Assembly: GCF_001278755.1 (NCBI RefSeq)
Contig: NZ_CP012601.1
Span: 2,294,001-2,358,000, forward strand
Source of the DNA: Bacillus sp. FJAT-22090
GTDB taxonomy: Bacteria > Bacillota > Bacilli > Bacillales_A > Planococcaceae
Reading direction: 5' to 3'
Length of the DNA: 64,000 nucleotides
Part shown: piece by piece, positions 1-9,605 of the stretch
How positions within the stretch are numbered: position 1 is the stretch's first letter
How the letters are laid out: each line of letters begins with the position of its first letter
Notes under the pieces: generated by a model
The model's input: only the letters and a program-made list of their open reading frames with translations
What the model was told of the DNA's origin: nothing
The model's database searches: none
Made by a program: the position numbers and the translations under genes

Positions 1-11
1 GGAATTAAACA

Positions 12-1460
12 ATGAAAAAATTTACTTTCAATCTACTAGCCTTATTGTTATTACTAACTATGTTAACCCCTTCTGCAAGCGCAAAAGCACCTGACTTTAA
101 CGGTGGCGTGCTTGATGAATATGAATATGAAGAGGTATTTTTCTTAGGAAATTCTCCTGTTACTTTTTCCGGAAAAGCGACAGTTACCGAAAAAGAAAAT
201 AAAAACCAATTAACTTCTACATATAAATTTACATTATCAAATATTTATGGAGACAAATTAACACGTAGCGTTGTATATGTTTCCGATTTAAAAAGCTATG
301 AAACAAAAGGGCAAACTACTTCGAATACGAAAGTAAAAAGTTATTCAGAAAAAGTTACGATGAACGATTCGAACAAAACAACATTTACCTTGGATGATTA
401 TCAATTTTCCCAAGGGTCTGTCATTGATAATCGACCAGCAACAGATTATTATTCAGGAAATGTAATTGCTCGTAAGATTTATATAAGAACTGCTAAAGTC
501 GGTAAAATAACGGAGAAAAAAGAAGTAACTGTATATATGAGCGGTCGTGATGTTGGGTATAAAAATTTCTGGGGGTCTACTGATACTCAATTTATTGACT
601 ATGAAATCGTTACTCCTGAGGGAACCTCATTTGTTACTAGCAAAGTTTCTGATAGTAAATCAAGAGTACTAGAGTACGAACCACATACCCCTTCTCTTTC
701 AAGCTTTGTGGGTGGACATTCCGTAATTAGCTCTTCTAATATGGTCTCAGAATACACGTTTAATATGCCTTATCGCTATTCTGGTCCAACTACAGGGACA
801 ATCTATTTAAATAAAGAAAAAACACCAAAAGTAGAGCGTTTAATTGTTCCGAAATTTCGCGACATCGCAAAACATTGGTCAAAACCAAACATTGAAAAAC
901 TTTATTCATTGGGTATCTTCGACGAATCAAGTAACTTCTTTTCTCCAGATGCAGCAATGAAAAAAGACCAATTTACAGTGAGCGTTGCAAAAGCTGTAGA
1001 TTTGCGTGTATTAGAAGAAAAGCCAACAAAGAAAAACACAGTTAAAAAAGCTTTATTTGAAGACCTTGACCCAAAAGATCCTAACTATGTATATATCGAA
1101 AGCGCATTAAACAATGGAATTGTAAGCACTGTAAACGCTAAGAAATTCGGTGCGAAGAACTCCATCACTCGAGCTGAAGCCGTTACTATCATAGTTCGCT
1201 CACTTGGCCTAGAGGGTCGTGCACCTAGCCCAGGATATAAAACAAACTTTATCGATGATCATAAGATACCGAAAGAAGCAAAAGACAGCATCTATGTAGC
1301 AAGTGAATTAGGTCTAATCGACCCTGATAGAAAAAATCGCATTAACGCAAATGAAGTATTAACTAGAGGTAAAGCATCCCAACTTTTAGTACGTTATTTA
1401 AACTTCTTAGAATCTGACTTAAAACAAAATTATCGCGATGACATGCTATATTTCGACTAA
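12..1460 (+). CDS. Secreted SLH-domain surface protein
   Basis: 482 residues. The N-terminus is a typical signal peptide (MKK, a leucine-rich core, cleavage near SASA-KA at about residue 24). Residues about 25-275 are a beta-rich, low-similarity region that I do not recognise. Residues about 285-475 hold three SLH repeats, seen as FRDIAKHW, then FEDLDPKDPNYVYIESALNNG, then FIDDHKIPKEAKDSIYVASE, each followed by an ITRAEA- or LTRGKA-like segment. SLH domains bind pyruvylated secondary cell wall polymer, so the protein should be held on the cell surface. The start codon is only 11 bases from the window edge, so its promoter is out of view. The function of the N-terminal part is unknown. Confidence 0.85.
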   Translation: MKKFTFNLLALLLLLTMLTPSASAKAPDFNGGVLDEYEYEEVFFLGNSPVTFSGKATVTEKENKNQLTSTYKFTLSNIYGDKLTRSVVYVSDLKSYETKGQTTSNTKVKSYSEKVTMNDSNKTTFTLDDYQFSQGSVIDNRPATDYYSGNVIARKIYIRTAKVGKITEKKEVTVYMSGRDVGYKNFWGSTDTQFIDYEIVTPEGTSFVTSKVSDSKSRVLEYEPHTPSLSSFVGGHSVISSSNMVSEYTFNMPYRYSGPTTGTIYLNKEKTPKVERLIVPKFRDIAKHWSKPNIEKLYSLGIFDESSNFFSPDAAMKKDQFTVSVAKAVDLRVLEEKPTKKNTVKKALFEDLDPKDPNYVYIESALNNGIVSTVNAKKFGAKNSITRAEAVTIIVRSLGLEGRAPSPGYKTNFIDDHKIPKEAKDSIYVASELGLIDPDRKNRINANEVLTRGKASQLLVRYLNFLESDLKQNYRDDMLYFD

Positions 1461-1470
1461 AAAACAAAAA

Positions 1471-1511
1471 AATCCTCTCCAAAACCTTAATAGGTTGGAG
1501 GGGATTTTTGT
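1471..1511. terminator. Bidirectional terminator between convergent genes
   Basis: Inverted repeat AATCCTCTCCAA...TTGGAGGGGATT followed by T-rich sequence on both strands. It lies between the SLH gene (+) and the GntP-type permease gene (-). Confidence 0.75.
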
Positions 1512-1516
1512 TTCAG

Positions 1517-1549
1517 AATTGTTACTGGTGCCAGGCACTCGTAACAATT
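1517..1549. repeat. GGTGCC-palindrome family, copy 1
   Basis: AATTGTTAC, then the core GGTGCCAGGCAC, then GTAACAATT. The inner arms pair; the right side of the core has diverged (ACTC). Intergenic between convergent genes. Confidence 0.85.
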
Positions 1550-1559
1550 TTGTCATTCT

Positions 1560-2903
1560 TCAGACAAATATTAACCAAAGAATCATAGTTACTATTATTG
1601 TAGTGATTCCTTGCAGTAAGGTAGCCATTGTTTGTGCTTTGTATGCATCCGTTACTTTCATTCCACTAAATTGTGTTACTACCCAGAAGTAACTGTCGTT
1701 TACATGGCTTACCGTCATTGCACCAGCTCCAATGGCCATTACTACTAGGGCTAGTGGAAGAGCTCCTTCAATTCCTAATGTAGGAAGCATTGGCGCTATT
1801 AAGGATGATGTTATAACAAGCGCAGCGGTGGATGAGCCTTGAGCTGTTTTTAGTGCTGCTGCAATAAAGAATGGAACTAATAAGAATAATGCACCATTTG
1901 CCAGAGCCCCTAAATCCATTTGTTGTAATTGATCAGCAACACCAGAATTTTTAATTACTGTTCCGAACGATCCACCTGCACCAGTGATTAATAAAATAGG
2001 TGCCGCTTCTTTTAGACTCTCGCCAATCCATCCAGATAAAGTTGTTTCACTGATTTCAGGAAGTAATAAAAATGCCGCCAACACTCCGAATAATAATGCA
2101 ACTGTTGGAGCTCCTAAAAACTGAAGAAAATGTGTGAATCCTGAGTCACTGCCGGTTAGTGCAGCTACTGAACCGATCCCTATTAATATAATTGGTAACA
2201 CGATAGGTAGAAACGATTTAAATGTAGAAGGCATCTTGCCAAAGGATTTAATTACCTCTTCATAATCCAGTGCTTCTTCATGATCCGCTTCTACTTCAAT
2301 TTTAGATCCTACTCTTATTGCCCAAAAATAACCTACAATTACTGCTGGTATAGCTACTAATAAACCAACTAAAATGATAGTTCCTAAATAATCAGAAGCT
2401 CCAATGTTTCCTGCAGCTGCTATCGGTCCAGGAGTTGGTGGAACCAGTGTATGAGTCGCAAATAAACCTGTTGAAAGTGCGATCGCCATCGATGCAACCT
2501 TTACTTTTGCACGTTTTGCCAAAGACTTTTTTAAGCTAGAGAGAATAATAAAACCAGAATCACAAAATACCGGAATAGAAACGATATAACCGATAATTGA
2601 CATTGCTAGCTGTGGACGCTTCTCTCCTAAAATACGAAGCACCACTTCTGCCATACGATAAGCTGCACCTGACTTCTCTAAAATAACCCCTATGATTGTC
2701 CCTGCAACAATTACAATACCAATGCTCGTCATCAATCCGCCGAATCCGGTATTTACATTTTCGACTACAGTCAGTAGCGGCATTCCAGAAGCGATTCCTA
2801 CGAAAAACGCACTCATCAATAAAGCTAAAAATGGATGAAGCTTGAAAACCGCAGTTGCTACTACAACCAATACAACACCAAGTAAAATCACTAAAAATAA
2901 CAT
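1560..2903 (-). CDS. GntP-family gluconate/glycerate-type permease
   Basis: 447 residues, hydrophobic throughout with about 12-14 predicted membrane segments and the GntP/DctM-like organisation (GFGGLMTSIGIVIVAG near residue 55; ALKTAQGSSTAALV near 355). GntP-family carriers move sugar acids in symport with protons. The gene begins 15 bases after the glycerate kinase stop codon in the same direction. It is probably co-transcribed with that gene and imports glycerate or a related sugar acid. It has a GGGGTG ribosome binding site. The exact substrate cannot be read from sequence. Confidence 0.88.
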   Translation of the reverse strand: MLFLVILLGVVLVVVATAVFKLHPFLALLMSAFFVGIASGMPLLTVVENVNTGFGGLMTSIGIVIVAGTIIGVILEKSGAAYRMAEVVLRILGEKRPQLAMSIIGYIVSIPVFCDSGFIILSSLKKSLAKRAKVKVASMAIALSTGLFATHTLVPPTPGPIAAAGNIGASDYLGTIILVGLLVAIPAVIVGYFWAIRVGSKIEVEADHEEALDYEEVIKSFGKMPSTFKSFLPIVLPIILIGIGSVAALTGSDSGFTHFLQFLGAPTVALLFGVLAAFLLLPEISETTLSGWIGESLKEAAPILLITGAGGSFGTVIKNSGVADQLQQMDLGALANGALFLLVPFFIAAALKTAQGSSTAALVITSSLIAPMLPTLGIEGALPLALVVMAIGAGAMTVSHVNDSYFWVVTQFSGMKVTDAYKAQTMATLLQGITTIIVTMILWLIFV

Positions 2904-2918
2904 TCTTACACCCCTTTT

Positions 2919-4049
2919 TTATTTTTCTAAAATGGATTGCATCATTTCTTTTGTTCTCAATCGTAAATAGTGAGCAGCATTACAAATGGATTCTTCTTGT
3001 GAAATAGTGCCATCTGCTACACTTGAGAGTTTATAAAAATAAGAACTTAATGCTGAAACGCTTGCTTGTTCAATAAAACCGGAAAGCAAGATTACTGGAA
3101 TACCCTTTGTCTTAGCGGCATTCGCGATTCCAATTGGTGCCTTGCCTGAAAGCGTTTGAAGATCAGATTTCCCCTCCCCAGTAATGATAAAATCTGCTCC
3201 ATCAATTTGTTGATAAAAATCTATTGCTTCCATGACTACTTCAATACCTGGTTTTAATTCAACTGGGAAAAATGCTATAAAAGCACCTCCCAATCCTCCA
3301 GCTGCACCAGCTCCCTGCTGCTTATGTAGAGAAATTCCCGTTAAATCTTCAATTCTATTTGCTAGATTTAATAAATTCTCATCAAGCTTTTCCACTAAAT
3401 TAGGTGTAACACCTTTTTGAGGACCGAAAATAGCAGTCGCTCCATTAGGACCAACTAGCGGATTATCCACGTCGCAAGCAAGTATAAAATGCGAATTCTG
3501 AATACGCTTATCAAAATTAGTAGCATCTATTTCAACTAAATCTCTTAGTCCGTCAGCTCCTGGCTTGATTTCTGATCCATCTTTATTCAGAAATCTCATT
3601 CCTAGCGCTTGAAGCATGCCAGTTCCACCGTCGTTTGTTGCACTTCCACCTAGACCAACAACAAATTTTCGAAATCCATTATCTAGTGCATGTAATATTA
3701 ATTCACCAGTGCCGAATGTGGAAGCAATGAGAGGATTTTTTTCATGTTCCTTTAAAAGCGTTAAGCCGGAAGCTCTAGCCATTTCAATCACACAAGTTTC
3801 TCCATCTCCCAGAACACCGTATTCTACTTGAACAAGACGACCTATTGGATCGTGTACTTCCACATGAACGGTTTTTCCATTTGTTGCGATAATTAGCGGC
3901 TCTAATGTGCCTTCTCCACCGTCTGCAACAGGTAGTAATACAGTTTCAATAGTTGAATCAATTTCTTTTATTCCTTCCGCTATTTCAAAAGCAGCCTGCG
4001 TTGCTGTTAAGGAACCTTTGAAAGAATCAGGACTCACAATTACTTTCAC
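2919..4049 (-). CDS. glxK: Glycerate kinase (GarK/GlxK family)
   Basis: 376 residues, the usual length for the family. It would phosphorylate glycerate with ATP to give 2- or 3-phosphoglycerate, feeding lower glycolysis. Signatures are the N-terminal VIVSPDSFKGSLTA, GLGGSATNDGGTGMLQALG near residue 135, and the GAGAAGGLGGAF glycine-rich loop near 245. The start is GTG, preceded by an AGGAGGTG ribosome binding site (4055-4062). It is first in a two-gene unit with the GntP permease and divergent from the CdaR-like regulator, the classic arrangement for sugar-diacid/glycerate use. A cre-like site lies just upstream. Confidence 0.92.
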   Translation of the reverse strand: MKVIVSPDSFKGSLTATQAAFEIAEGIKEIDSTIETVLLPVADGGEGTLEPLIIATNGKTVHVEVHDPIGRLVQVEYGVLGDGETCVIEMARASGLTLLKEHEKNPLIASTFGTGELILHALDNGFRKFVVGLGGSATNDGGTGMLQALGMRFLNKDGSEIKPGADGLRDLVEIDATNFDKRIQNSHFILACDVDNPLVGPNGATAIFGPQKGVTPNLVEKLDENLLNLANRIEDLTGISLHKQQGAGAAGGLGGAFIAFFPVELKPGIEVVMEAIDFYQQIDGADFIITGEGKSDLQTLSGKAPIGIANAAKTKGIPVILLSGFIEQASVSALSSYFYKLSSVADGTISQEESICNAAHYLRLRTKEMMQSILEK

Positions 4050-4066
4050 GTAAACACCTCCTTTAA

Positions 4067-4080
4067 TTTAAGCGCTTACA
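4067..4080 (-). promoter_or_regulatory. Putative cre (CcpA) site before glycerate kinase
   Basis: On the minus strand the sequence is TGTAAGCGCTTAAA, which fits the Bacillus cre consensus TGWAANCGNTNWCA with one mismatch. It lies just downstream of a TATAAT-like -10 (plus-strand ATTATA, 4085-4090), so it would overlap the transcription start. This suggests catabolite repression of glycerate use. No good -35 hexamer was found. Confidence 0.5.
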
Positions 4081-4112
4081 TAAAATTATAGTGTTCAATT
4101 TCAAGTTTTACA

Positions 4113-4129
4113 TTATACTTAAAGTATAA
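4113..4129. promoter_or_regulatory. Perfect palindrome, candidate CdaR operator
   Basis: TTATACTTAAAGTATAA is a perfect 8+1+8 inverted repeat in the 127-bp space between the divergent cdaR-like and glycerate kinase genes. Position and symmetry suggest a regulator site. AT-rich palindromes do arise by chance, so this is tentative. Confidence 0.35.
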
Positions 4130-4176
4130 ATTTACTGTACTATAACAATTAAAAATTTATACATCTCGGAGGTTCT

Positions 4177-5268
4177 ATGATTACTAAACAGCTTGCAAAT
4201 CAAATAGTTGAGCAAACGATGCTTCGACTACATAGAAATATTAATGTCATGCAAACAAATGGAATCATCCTTGCTTCAGGGGATGAATTACGTGTAGATA
4301 GTATTCATGAGGGAGCTGTAATAGTTGCTGAAACGAAGAAGGTACTGTGGATAACGGAAGAGAACAAACACTTATTTCCAAAAACAAAGCCAGGAATTAA
4401 TTTGCCTATATTTTTTCAGAATGAACTAGTTGGGGTTATAGGGATTACTGGAGATCCAAGTGAAATCGAAGAGATTGCAACCCTCGTCCAGCTTACGACG
4501 GAAATGATGGTCCATCAAGCACTTATCGTTTCCGAAAGAGAATATAAGCGAAAAATGCAAGAAATGGTATTTGAAGAGCTGATGAGTGGTCAGCCTCTTC
4601 AAAAAGTAATTTATGAAAGAATTAACAAAATAGGATTTGTTAATAGTGCCCCTTTTTATGCAATGATGTTAGAAATTAATCCCGAGTCTAAATCCTATCA
4701 ATCGATCCTCCAAGGAATTGAGTACTACTTTCAAAACGACTCAATCCTTGTAGGCCATTATCAATTAAATGAACATTTTATTCTTATATCTGGTCTTGAA
4801 GAAAATTTATTTAAAAAGAAAATATCCGCACTTTCCTCTAAGCTGAAAAAGTATGATGTATTACCAATTGGAGTAGGACAAGTTGCACGCTCTATAGAAG
4901 AAGTTCATATTGCATATCAAACAGCAAAAACTGCTCTAAAGCACGGACTTCCGGATAAAAACATCGTCTATTTTGAGGATGTTGAATTATTTTCCTTACT
5001 AAAAAAACATGATAGCCGTGAAGCAAAGCAATTTACAAGTCGTATATTAAGTGGTTTAAATGAAAAGTTACTCCTAACATTGCAAGAATACTTTAATTGC
5101 AACCAACAGCTCGCTGTTTGCGCGGATACTTTGGTCATTCATCGTCATACTTTGGCATATCGACTCAAAAAAATTGGCGAACTAACTGGTTACAATCCAA
5201 CCGTTTTTCAAGACGCCATCATCCTACAAATTGCTTTGTGGTGTCTTGATCCAAATAGAAAAAGATAA
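4177..5268 (+). CDS. cdaR: CdaR-family sugar-diacid regulator
   Basis: 363 residues. Residues about 3-135 match the sugar-diacid recognition domain (ITKQLANQIVEQTM; GINLPIFFQNELVGVIGITG). A central GGDEF-like segment follows. The C-terminus carries the PucR/CdaR-type helix-turn-helix (CADTLVIHRHTLAYRLKKIG, near residue 325). Proteins of this family activate glycerate/glucarate genes in response to glycerate or sugar diacids. It is divergent from glycerate kinase and the GntP permease, its likely targets. A GGAGG ribosome binding site lies a few bases upstream of the ATG. Confidence 0.88.
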   Translation: MITKQLANQIVEQTMLRLHRNINVMQTNGIILASGDELRVDSIHEGAVIVAETKKVLWITEENKHLFPKTKPGINLPIFFQNELVGVIGITGDPSEIEEIATLVQLTTEMMVHQALIVSEREYKRKMQEMVFEELMSGQPLQKVIYERINKIGFVNSAPFYAMMLEINPESKSYQSILQGIEYYFQNDSILVGHYQLNEHFILISGLEENLFKKKISALSSKLKKYDVLPIGVGQVARSIEEVHIAYQTAKTALKHGLPDKNIVYFEDVELFSLLKKHDSREAKQFTSRILSGLNEKLLLTLQEYFNCNQQLAVCADTLVIHRHTLAYRLKKIGELTGYNPTVFQDAIILQIALWCLDPNRKR

Positions 5269-5275
5269 ACAAAAA

Positions 5276-5304
5276 ACCGTTTCAGCATAATTCGCCGAAA
5301 CGGT
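5276..5304 (-). terminator. Terminator of the NlpC/P60 gene (also after cdaR)
   Basis: ACCGTTTC...GAAACGGT stem with a 12-13 nt centre. The minus strand continues with six T residues, a good intrinsic terminator for the 5318-5803 gene. The plus-strand tail is weaker. Confidence 0.75.
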
Positions 5305-5317
5305 ACTATTTATATGA

Positions 5318-5803
5318 TTATTTTTTCGCTACTGAAACGTTTGCAACTTTTTTAGCGCCAACGTATTTTTTACCCCAATAATATGGATCATTAATTTTGT
5401 CAATTCTAACACCTTTAGAAGAAGAAGCGTGAATAAATTTTCCACTACCTATGTATATCCCTGCATGAGAGACACCTTTTCCAGTTGTGTTAAAGAAAAC
5501 TAAATCTCCTACTGCTAAATTGGCTTTTTTCACTGCTTTACCTGTACTATACATACCAGCTGCTGTTCTAGGTAACTTAACACCTTGTTGTTTGTACACA
5601 TAACCAATGAAACCAGAGCAATCAAATCCTGCCTTCGTTGTTCCACCATAACGATATTTAATTCCTATTAGACTTTTCGCACTTGATACGATTTGTGTCG
5701 ATGCTACAGAGCTTGCTGCTTCTGTATTTCCTGCAAATGTTCCCGCGGCTAAAACTACAGTTAAACTAAAAATAGTGATGATTTTTTTAAACAAAGAAGT
5801 CAA
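5318..5803 (-). CDS. Secreted NlpC/P60 cell-wall endopeptidase
   Basis: 161 residues: a signal peptide (about 1-29, ending NTEA-AS) followed directly by a single NlpC/P60 domain. The catalytic cysteine is in FDCSGFIGYVYKQ, the histidine in SHAGIYIG, and the third polar residue in KFIHASS. Such enzymes cut the D-Glu-(m)DAP bond of peptidoglycan. There is no LysM or SH3 wall-binding domain, so it is a minimal secreted hydrolase. It stands alone. The specific peptide substrate is not determinable. Confidence 0.9.
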   Translation of the reverse strand: MTSLFKKIITIFSLTVVLAAGTFAGNTEAASSVASTQIVSSAKSLIGIKYRYGGTTKAGFDCSGFIGYVYKQQGVKLPRTAAGMYSTGKAVKKANLAVGDLVFFNTTGKGVSHAGIYIGSGKFIHASSSKGVRIDKINDPYYWGKKYVGAKKVANVSVAKK

Positions 5804-6296
5804 AATTTATGTTCCTCCAAAAGATGTGTATTCGAAAAAAATTCTAACTAAAACTTTCTGAAAATTTCTCTATACCCATATTATCACGAACTAAACATTT
5901 GTGAGTTTACAGTTGTGTAACAAATCTATTACATAGATTTGTATGAGATTCCTAAACTATATTACTTCTATATTAATTACCATTGTATATAAAGTTTTAC
6001 GATAAGCTAATTTATTTCACAATTCGTCGAAATATCCCAACTAAACAATGCAAAAAATTCGCTTTTCTCGACAATCGCCCTATTAATACTGTCCCCTAAC
6101 TTAATTCGAGTTTTATTTCAGGTGCCAGGCACAAGTAATAATTTTGTAACAATTCATTTATTAGTTTATTTAATAGAATAGTCACATAATCGTTTGAAAT
6201 CGGTTGAATGACATGTATCTTTTATACCTGTTTATATGGTATAAATAGTTTACATAGGTTGATAGGAATTACCTAGGAACAGGGGAGAATTTAATA
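5804..6296. other. Intergenic region, 493 bp
   Basis: AT-rich space between the divergent NlpC/P60 and chemoreceptor genes. It contains a degenerate palindrome-family copy (6118-6150). No supported gene or RNA was seen. Confidence 0.6.
6118..6150. repeat. GGTGCC-palindrome family, copy 2 (degenerate)
   Basis: The core GGTGCCAGGCAC and the right arm (AAGTAATAATTTTGTAAC) remain. The left arm is replaced by unrelated sequence. Located between divergent genes. Confidence 0.75.
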
Positions 6297-8003
6297 TTGA
6301 AATCGAAGAATACTTTAACAGTACAATTGGGCTCGATTATTGTCGGCATAATTATTGCCGTACTAATAATTACGTCTATCGCTACTTATATTACCGCATA
6401 CGATAAGTTATATGAAGCTGCTGGTGTTGAGGCTTATGGTTGTGCCAATATTACAACAGGTTTAATTGATAGCAATAATGTTGCACTAATGCTAAATGGT
6501 GATACTTCAACAATGGATGCTGTCGGGAAACAGTTAAACTGGACTACCGCACACAAAGATATATTCGAATCACAATATATTATTGATTTAGAAGGTAATC
6601 TATTAGCTCTCGATGATAACTTAAAAGAAGATGGATTTAAAGTTGGGGATAAGTTTTATATAGACCAAGAGGCAGTAAATAATCTGCTTGAAATGGGTCA
6701 TCCAACATATTCTGAAATCTATGACTTCGGAGGGATGAAACGTCTATCCGGGTATGCTCCGATTTATGAAAACCATGATCCGTCTGGCAAGATTGTAGCA
6801 ATCAGTGTCATTGATTTTGATGGTTCTATTGTAGGTGAGCGCACATGGGATGTTGTGAGCAAAGGAATCTTAATTAGTTTGATCCCAATGATCTTAGCTT
6901 CATTATTTACTTTATTTTTGATTAGAAGGAAAACAAAACCACTATCTGCATTAATCGTGCATGCTGGGGAAATTGCAAAAGGAAACCTTTCTGTGAAAGA
7001 TACAAGCTTTCATAGTAAAGACGAAGTTGGTTATTTAAGTCATACGCTCAATACACTTGCTGGAAATCTTCGGAATATGTTAGGAACAATTCAAGCGACT
7101 TCTCTAAACTTAACTAAAAATGCCGAAGACACATCTGCTTCTCTAAATGAAATGAAGGATGCTGCACACCAAATAACTATCAATATGAGCGAAACAGCAG
7201 CTTCTGTATCAGATGGAACGATTACGGCAGAGCAATCTTCAAGTATCTTGCAAAAATTAGCGGAAGGATTACAAGATTCTAAAGAAAATGCCGATGCAAG
7301 CGTAATGAATTCAAAAACAACGATGAATACTGCCAAAGAAGGCTTAACTCGTGCAAGTGAAATCAGTTATGACATGGATAAAATCAAAACTGCTTCAATT
7401 GAAACTGGTGAAACCATTCAACGTTTAAATGAAGCAACAACAAGAATACAACAAATTACCGGTTCTATCGCAGCTATTGCAGCCCAAACAAATTTACTTG
7501 CCCTTAATGCTTCAATTGAAGCTGCTCGAGCTGGTGAACAAGGTAAAGGATTTGCAGTAGTTGCAGAGGAAGTTCGAAAACTAGCAGAACAATCGAATGA
7601 AGAAGTTAATCAAGTTGAAAAAATTGTAAAAGATATTACAGAAAGTATTCAACAAGTAGTTGCTTCTACGGAAGAAAGCACGAGATTGATTGAAACTGGA
7701 TCTAATACAGTTAAAGAAACTTCCCAATCATTAAGTGATATTTCGTCAGCAGTCGCTAAAACAGTTGATGAAATTTCCATGATATCTACAATGACAACAA
7801 ACGAGGCAGAAAACTCTAAACGTGTTGTCGAATTGATTAATCAATTAACCGAGTCTATTCGAGAAATAGAAGAGGTTACTACATCGATTTCTGCTGCAAC
7901 AGAGCAAACTTCCGCATCTATTGATGAAGTTGCAAACCGATCCATGGAGACAAGCCATATGGCACAGGAGCTCCAAAAAATAGTCGGTCAGTTTAAATTA
8001 TAA
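6297..8003 (+). CDS. Methyl-accepting chemotaxis protein with Cache sensor
   Basis: 568 residues. A membrane segment at about 10-33, an extracellular single-Cache-like sensor (about 34-185), a second membrane segment (about 188-209), a HAMP domain, then the coiled-coil signalling domain. Its conserved hairpin tip is [20 protein letters not shown]. It would pass ligand binding to CheA/CheW. The start is TTG, chosen because AGGGGAG lies 9 bases upstream. It is a lone gene followed by its own terminator. The ligand is unknown. Confidence 0.93.
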   Translation: MKSKNTLTVQLGSIIVGIIIAVLIITSIATYITAYDKLYEAAGVEAYGCANITTGLIDSNNVALMLNGDTSTMDAVGKQLNWTTAHKDIFESQYIIDLEGNLLALDDNLKEDGFKVGDKFYIDQEAVNNLLEMGHPTYSEIYDFGGMKRLSGYAPIYENHDPSGKIVAISVIDFDGSIVGERTWDVVSKGILISLIPMILASLFTLFLIRRKTKPLSALIVHAGEIAKGNLSVKDTSFHSKDEVGYLSHTLNTLAGNLRNMLGTIQATSLNLTKNAEDTSASLNEMKDAAHQITINMSETAASVSDGTITAEQSSSILQKLAEGLQDSKENADASVMNSKTTMNTAKEGLTRASEISYDMDKIKTASIETGETIQRLNEATTRIQQITGSIAAIAAQTNLLALNASIEAARAGEQGKGFAVVAEEVRKLAEQSNEEVNQVEKIVKDITESIQQVVASTEESTRLIETGSNTVKETSQSLSDISSAVAKTVDEISMISTMTTNEAENSKRVVELINQLTESIREIEEVTTSISAATEQTSASIDEVANRSMETSHMAQELQKIVGQFKL

Positions 8004-8012
8004 GCAAATTTG

Positions 8013-8048
8013 GAAGCCGTTCTCTTAACCAGAGCGGCTTCTTTTTTT
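8013..8048 (+). terminator. Terminator of the chemoreceptor gene
   Basis: GAAGCCGTTCTC...CAGAGCGGCTTC hairpin followed by seven T residues, just after the stop codon. Confidence 0.8.
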
Positions 8049-8051
8049 ATA

Positions 8052-8090
8052 TTACAGGAGGTGTTACTGGTGCCAGGCACCGAAACAATC
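8052..8090. repeat. GGTGCC-palindrome family, copy 3
   Basis: Left arm TTACAGGAGGTGTTACT and an intact GGTGCCAGGCACC core. The right arm has diverged (GAAACAATC). Located between convergent genes. Confidence 0.8.
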
Positions 8091-8182
8091 ATGAATAACA
8101 TGAATGTTTAAACATTCACGATTGTTCGAACAATGAAGTAAATTTCAATTTAATATAGAGTTTCGGTACCTAGAAAATAAAA

Positions 8183-8211
8183 ACCGCTCCAGGTCTATTA
8201 CCTGGAACGGT
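8183..8211 (-). terminator. Terminator of glutamate dehydrogenase
   Basis: ACCGTTCCAGGT...ACCTGGAGCGGT on the minus strand followed by TTTTTATTTT. Confidence 0.8.
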
Positions 8212-8219
8212 ACAATTAA

Positions 8220-9605
8220 TTAGTGTACACCATGCGCTACCATAGCATCTGCTACTTTCAAGAATCCTGCAATATTGGCTCCAACAACTAGGTTACCGGG
8301 ATAGCCAAAATCGTTAGCAGCATTATGACAGCTTTCGTAAATATTTCTCATTACCACTTTTAACTTTTCATCGACTTCTTCAACTGTCCAAGACAATCGC
8401 ATGCTATTTTGGGACATTTCCATTGCAGAAACCGCCACACCACCAGCATTTGCTGCTTTTGCCGGTCCAAATAAAACACCTTTTGCCAGAAATGCTAGAA
8501 CTGCTCCTTCTGTACAAGGCATATTCGCACCTTCTCCAACAGCAATTACGCCATTTCCGATAAGAATGTCAGCGTCTTTTTCTTCCATTTCATTTTGTGT
8601 GGCACAAGGCAATGCAATATCACAAGGAACTTTCCAAATTTCAGTACAACCTTCAACATAAGTTGCTTTCTTATGAAATTTTATATATTCTTGAATTCTT
8701 TTATTATCAAATTCTTTTAACTGCTTTACTGTTTCAACATCAATGCCGTTCGGATCATAGATATAACCATTGGAATCACTACATGCTAATACTTTCGAAC
8801 CGAGCTCAATTGCTTTTTCCATTGCATATGTAGCAACGTTACCAGAACCCGAAACGATGACGGTCTTCCCATTAAAACTATCGCCTTTTTCTTTCAACAT
8901 TTCTTCTACAAAATAAACGCAGCCGTATCCTGTTGCCTCTTTTCTACCTAGACTACCACCTTGATTGGGATCTTTGCCAGTGAAAACTCCAGCCTCGTAA
9001 CCGCCTTTTAACCGATTATATTGACCGAACATATAGCCAATTTCTCTTTTTCCAACACCGATATCCCCTGCTGGAACATCCATATCAGCCCCAATATATT
9101 TACTTAACTCTGTTATAAAGCTTTGAGTAAACCGCATAATCTCACGGTTGGATTTTCCCTTTGGATCAAAGTCGGAACCACCTTTACCTCCACCAATCGG
9201 TTGACCAGTCAATGCATTTTTAAATGTCTGCTCAAAAGCAAGAAACTTCATGATGCTACTATTAACAGTCGGGTGAAAACGAATCCCACCTTTATATGGC
9301 CCAAGACTATTGTTAAACTGGACACGAAAACCTCTGTTAACTTGAACCTTTCCCGTATCATCTTCCCAGGCAACACGGAAAGAAATAACTCTGTCTGGCT
9401 CTGTTATACGTTCTAAAATACCATTATTTATAAACTCAGGGTGCTTTGAAAATACTGGACGAAGAGAATCAAAAATTTCTCTTGTTGCCTGTAAGAATTC
9501 TTTTTCACCTGGGTTACGTTTCTTTACTAACTCGTATACTTCATGCACATAATCATTTGATTTACTTTTTAATTCATCCCTTACCTCTCTTACAATTTCC
9601 ATCAC
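8220..9605 (-). CDS. gdhA: NADP-type glutamate dehydrogenase
   Basis: 461 residues, the length of the hexameric E. coli GdhA type and longer than the roughly 424-residue catabolic RocG/GudB enzymes. It interconverts 2-oxoglutarate plus ammonium and glutamate. The active-site segment is GGGKGGSDFDPKGKS near residue 136, followed by DMDVPAGDIGVG. The nucleotide-binding region has VIVSGSGNVATYA. The GTG at 9605 has AGGAG 8 bases upstream. The adjacent ATG at 9602 is an equally possible start. NADP preference is inferred from subfamily resemblance. It is monocistronic. Confidence 0.92.
   Translation of the reverse strand: MMEIVREVRDELKSKSNDYVHEVYELVKKRNPGEKEFLQATREIFDSLRPVFSKHPEFINNGILERITEPDRVISFRVAWEDDTGKVQVNRGFRVQFNNSLGPYKGGIRFHPTVNSSIMKFLAFEQTFKNALTGQPIGGGKGGSDFDPKGKSNREIMRFTQSFITELSKYIGADMDVPAGDIGVGKREIGYMFGQYNRLKGGYEAGVFTGKDPNQGGSLGRKEATGYGCVYFVEEMLKEKGDSFNGKTVIVSGSGNVATYAMEKAIELGSKVLACSDSNGYIYDPNGIDVETVKQLKEFDNKRIQEYIKFHKKATYVEGCTEIWKVPCDIALPCATQNEMEEKDADILIGNGVIAVGEGANMPCTEGAVLAFLAKGVLFGPAKAANAGGVAVSAMEMSQNSMRLSWTVEEVDEKLKVVMRNIYESCHNAANDFGYPGNLVVGANIAGFLKVADAMVAHGVH

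Noticed and set aside
1438-1692. 84-codon open frame crossing palindrome copy 1
   Set aside because: It is generated by the repeat and by the opposite strand of the GntP gene; no ribosome binding site. Similar repeat-made frames (with RVPGTSN or SGARHP ends) occur at 15517-15708, 43164-43457, 43891-44166 and 47680-47907.
5804-6296. Search for an RNA gene or riboswitch in this gap
   Set aside because: No recognisable structure beyond palindrome copy 2 was seen; I cannot run a covariance search.
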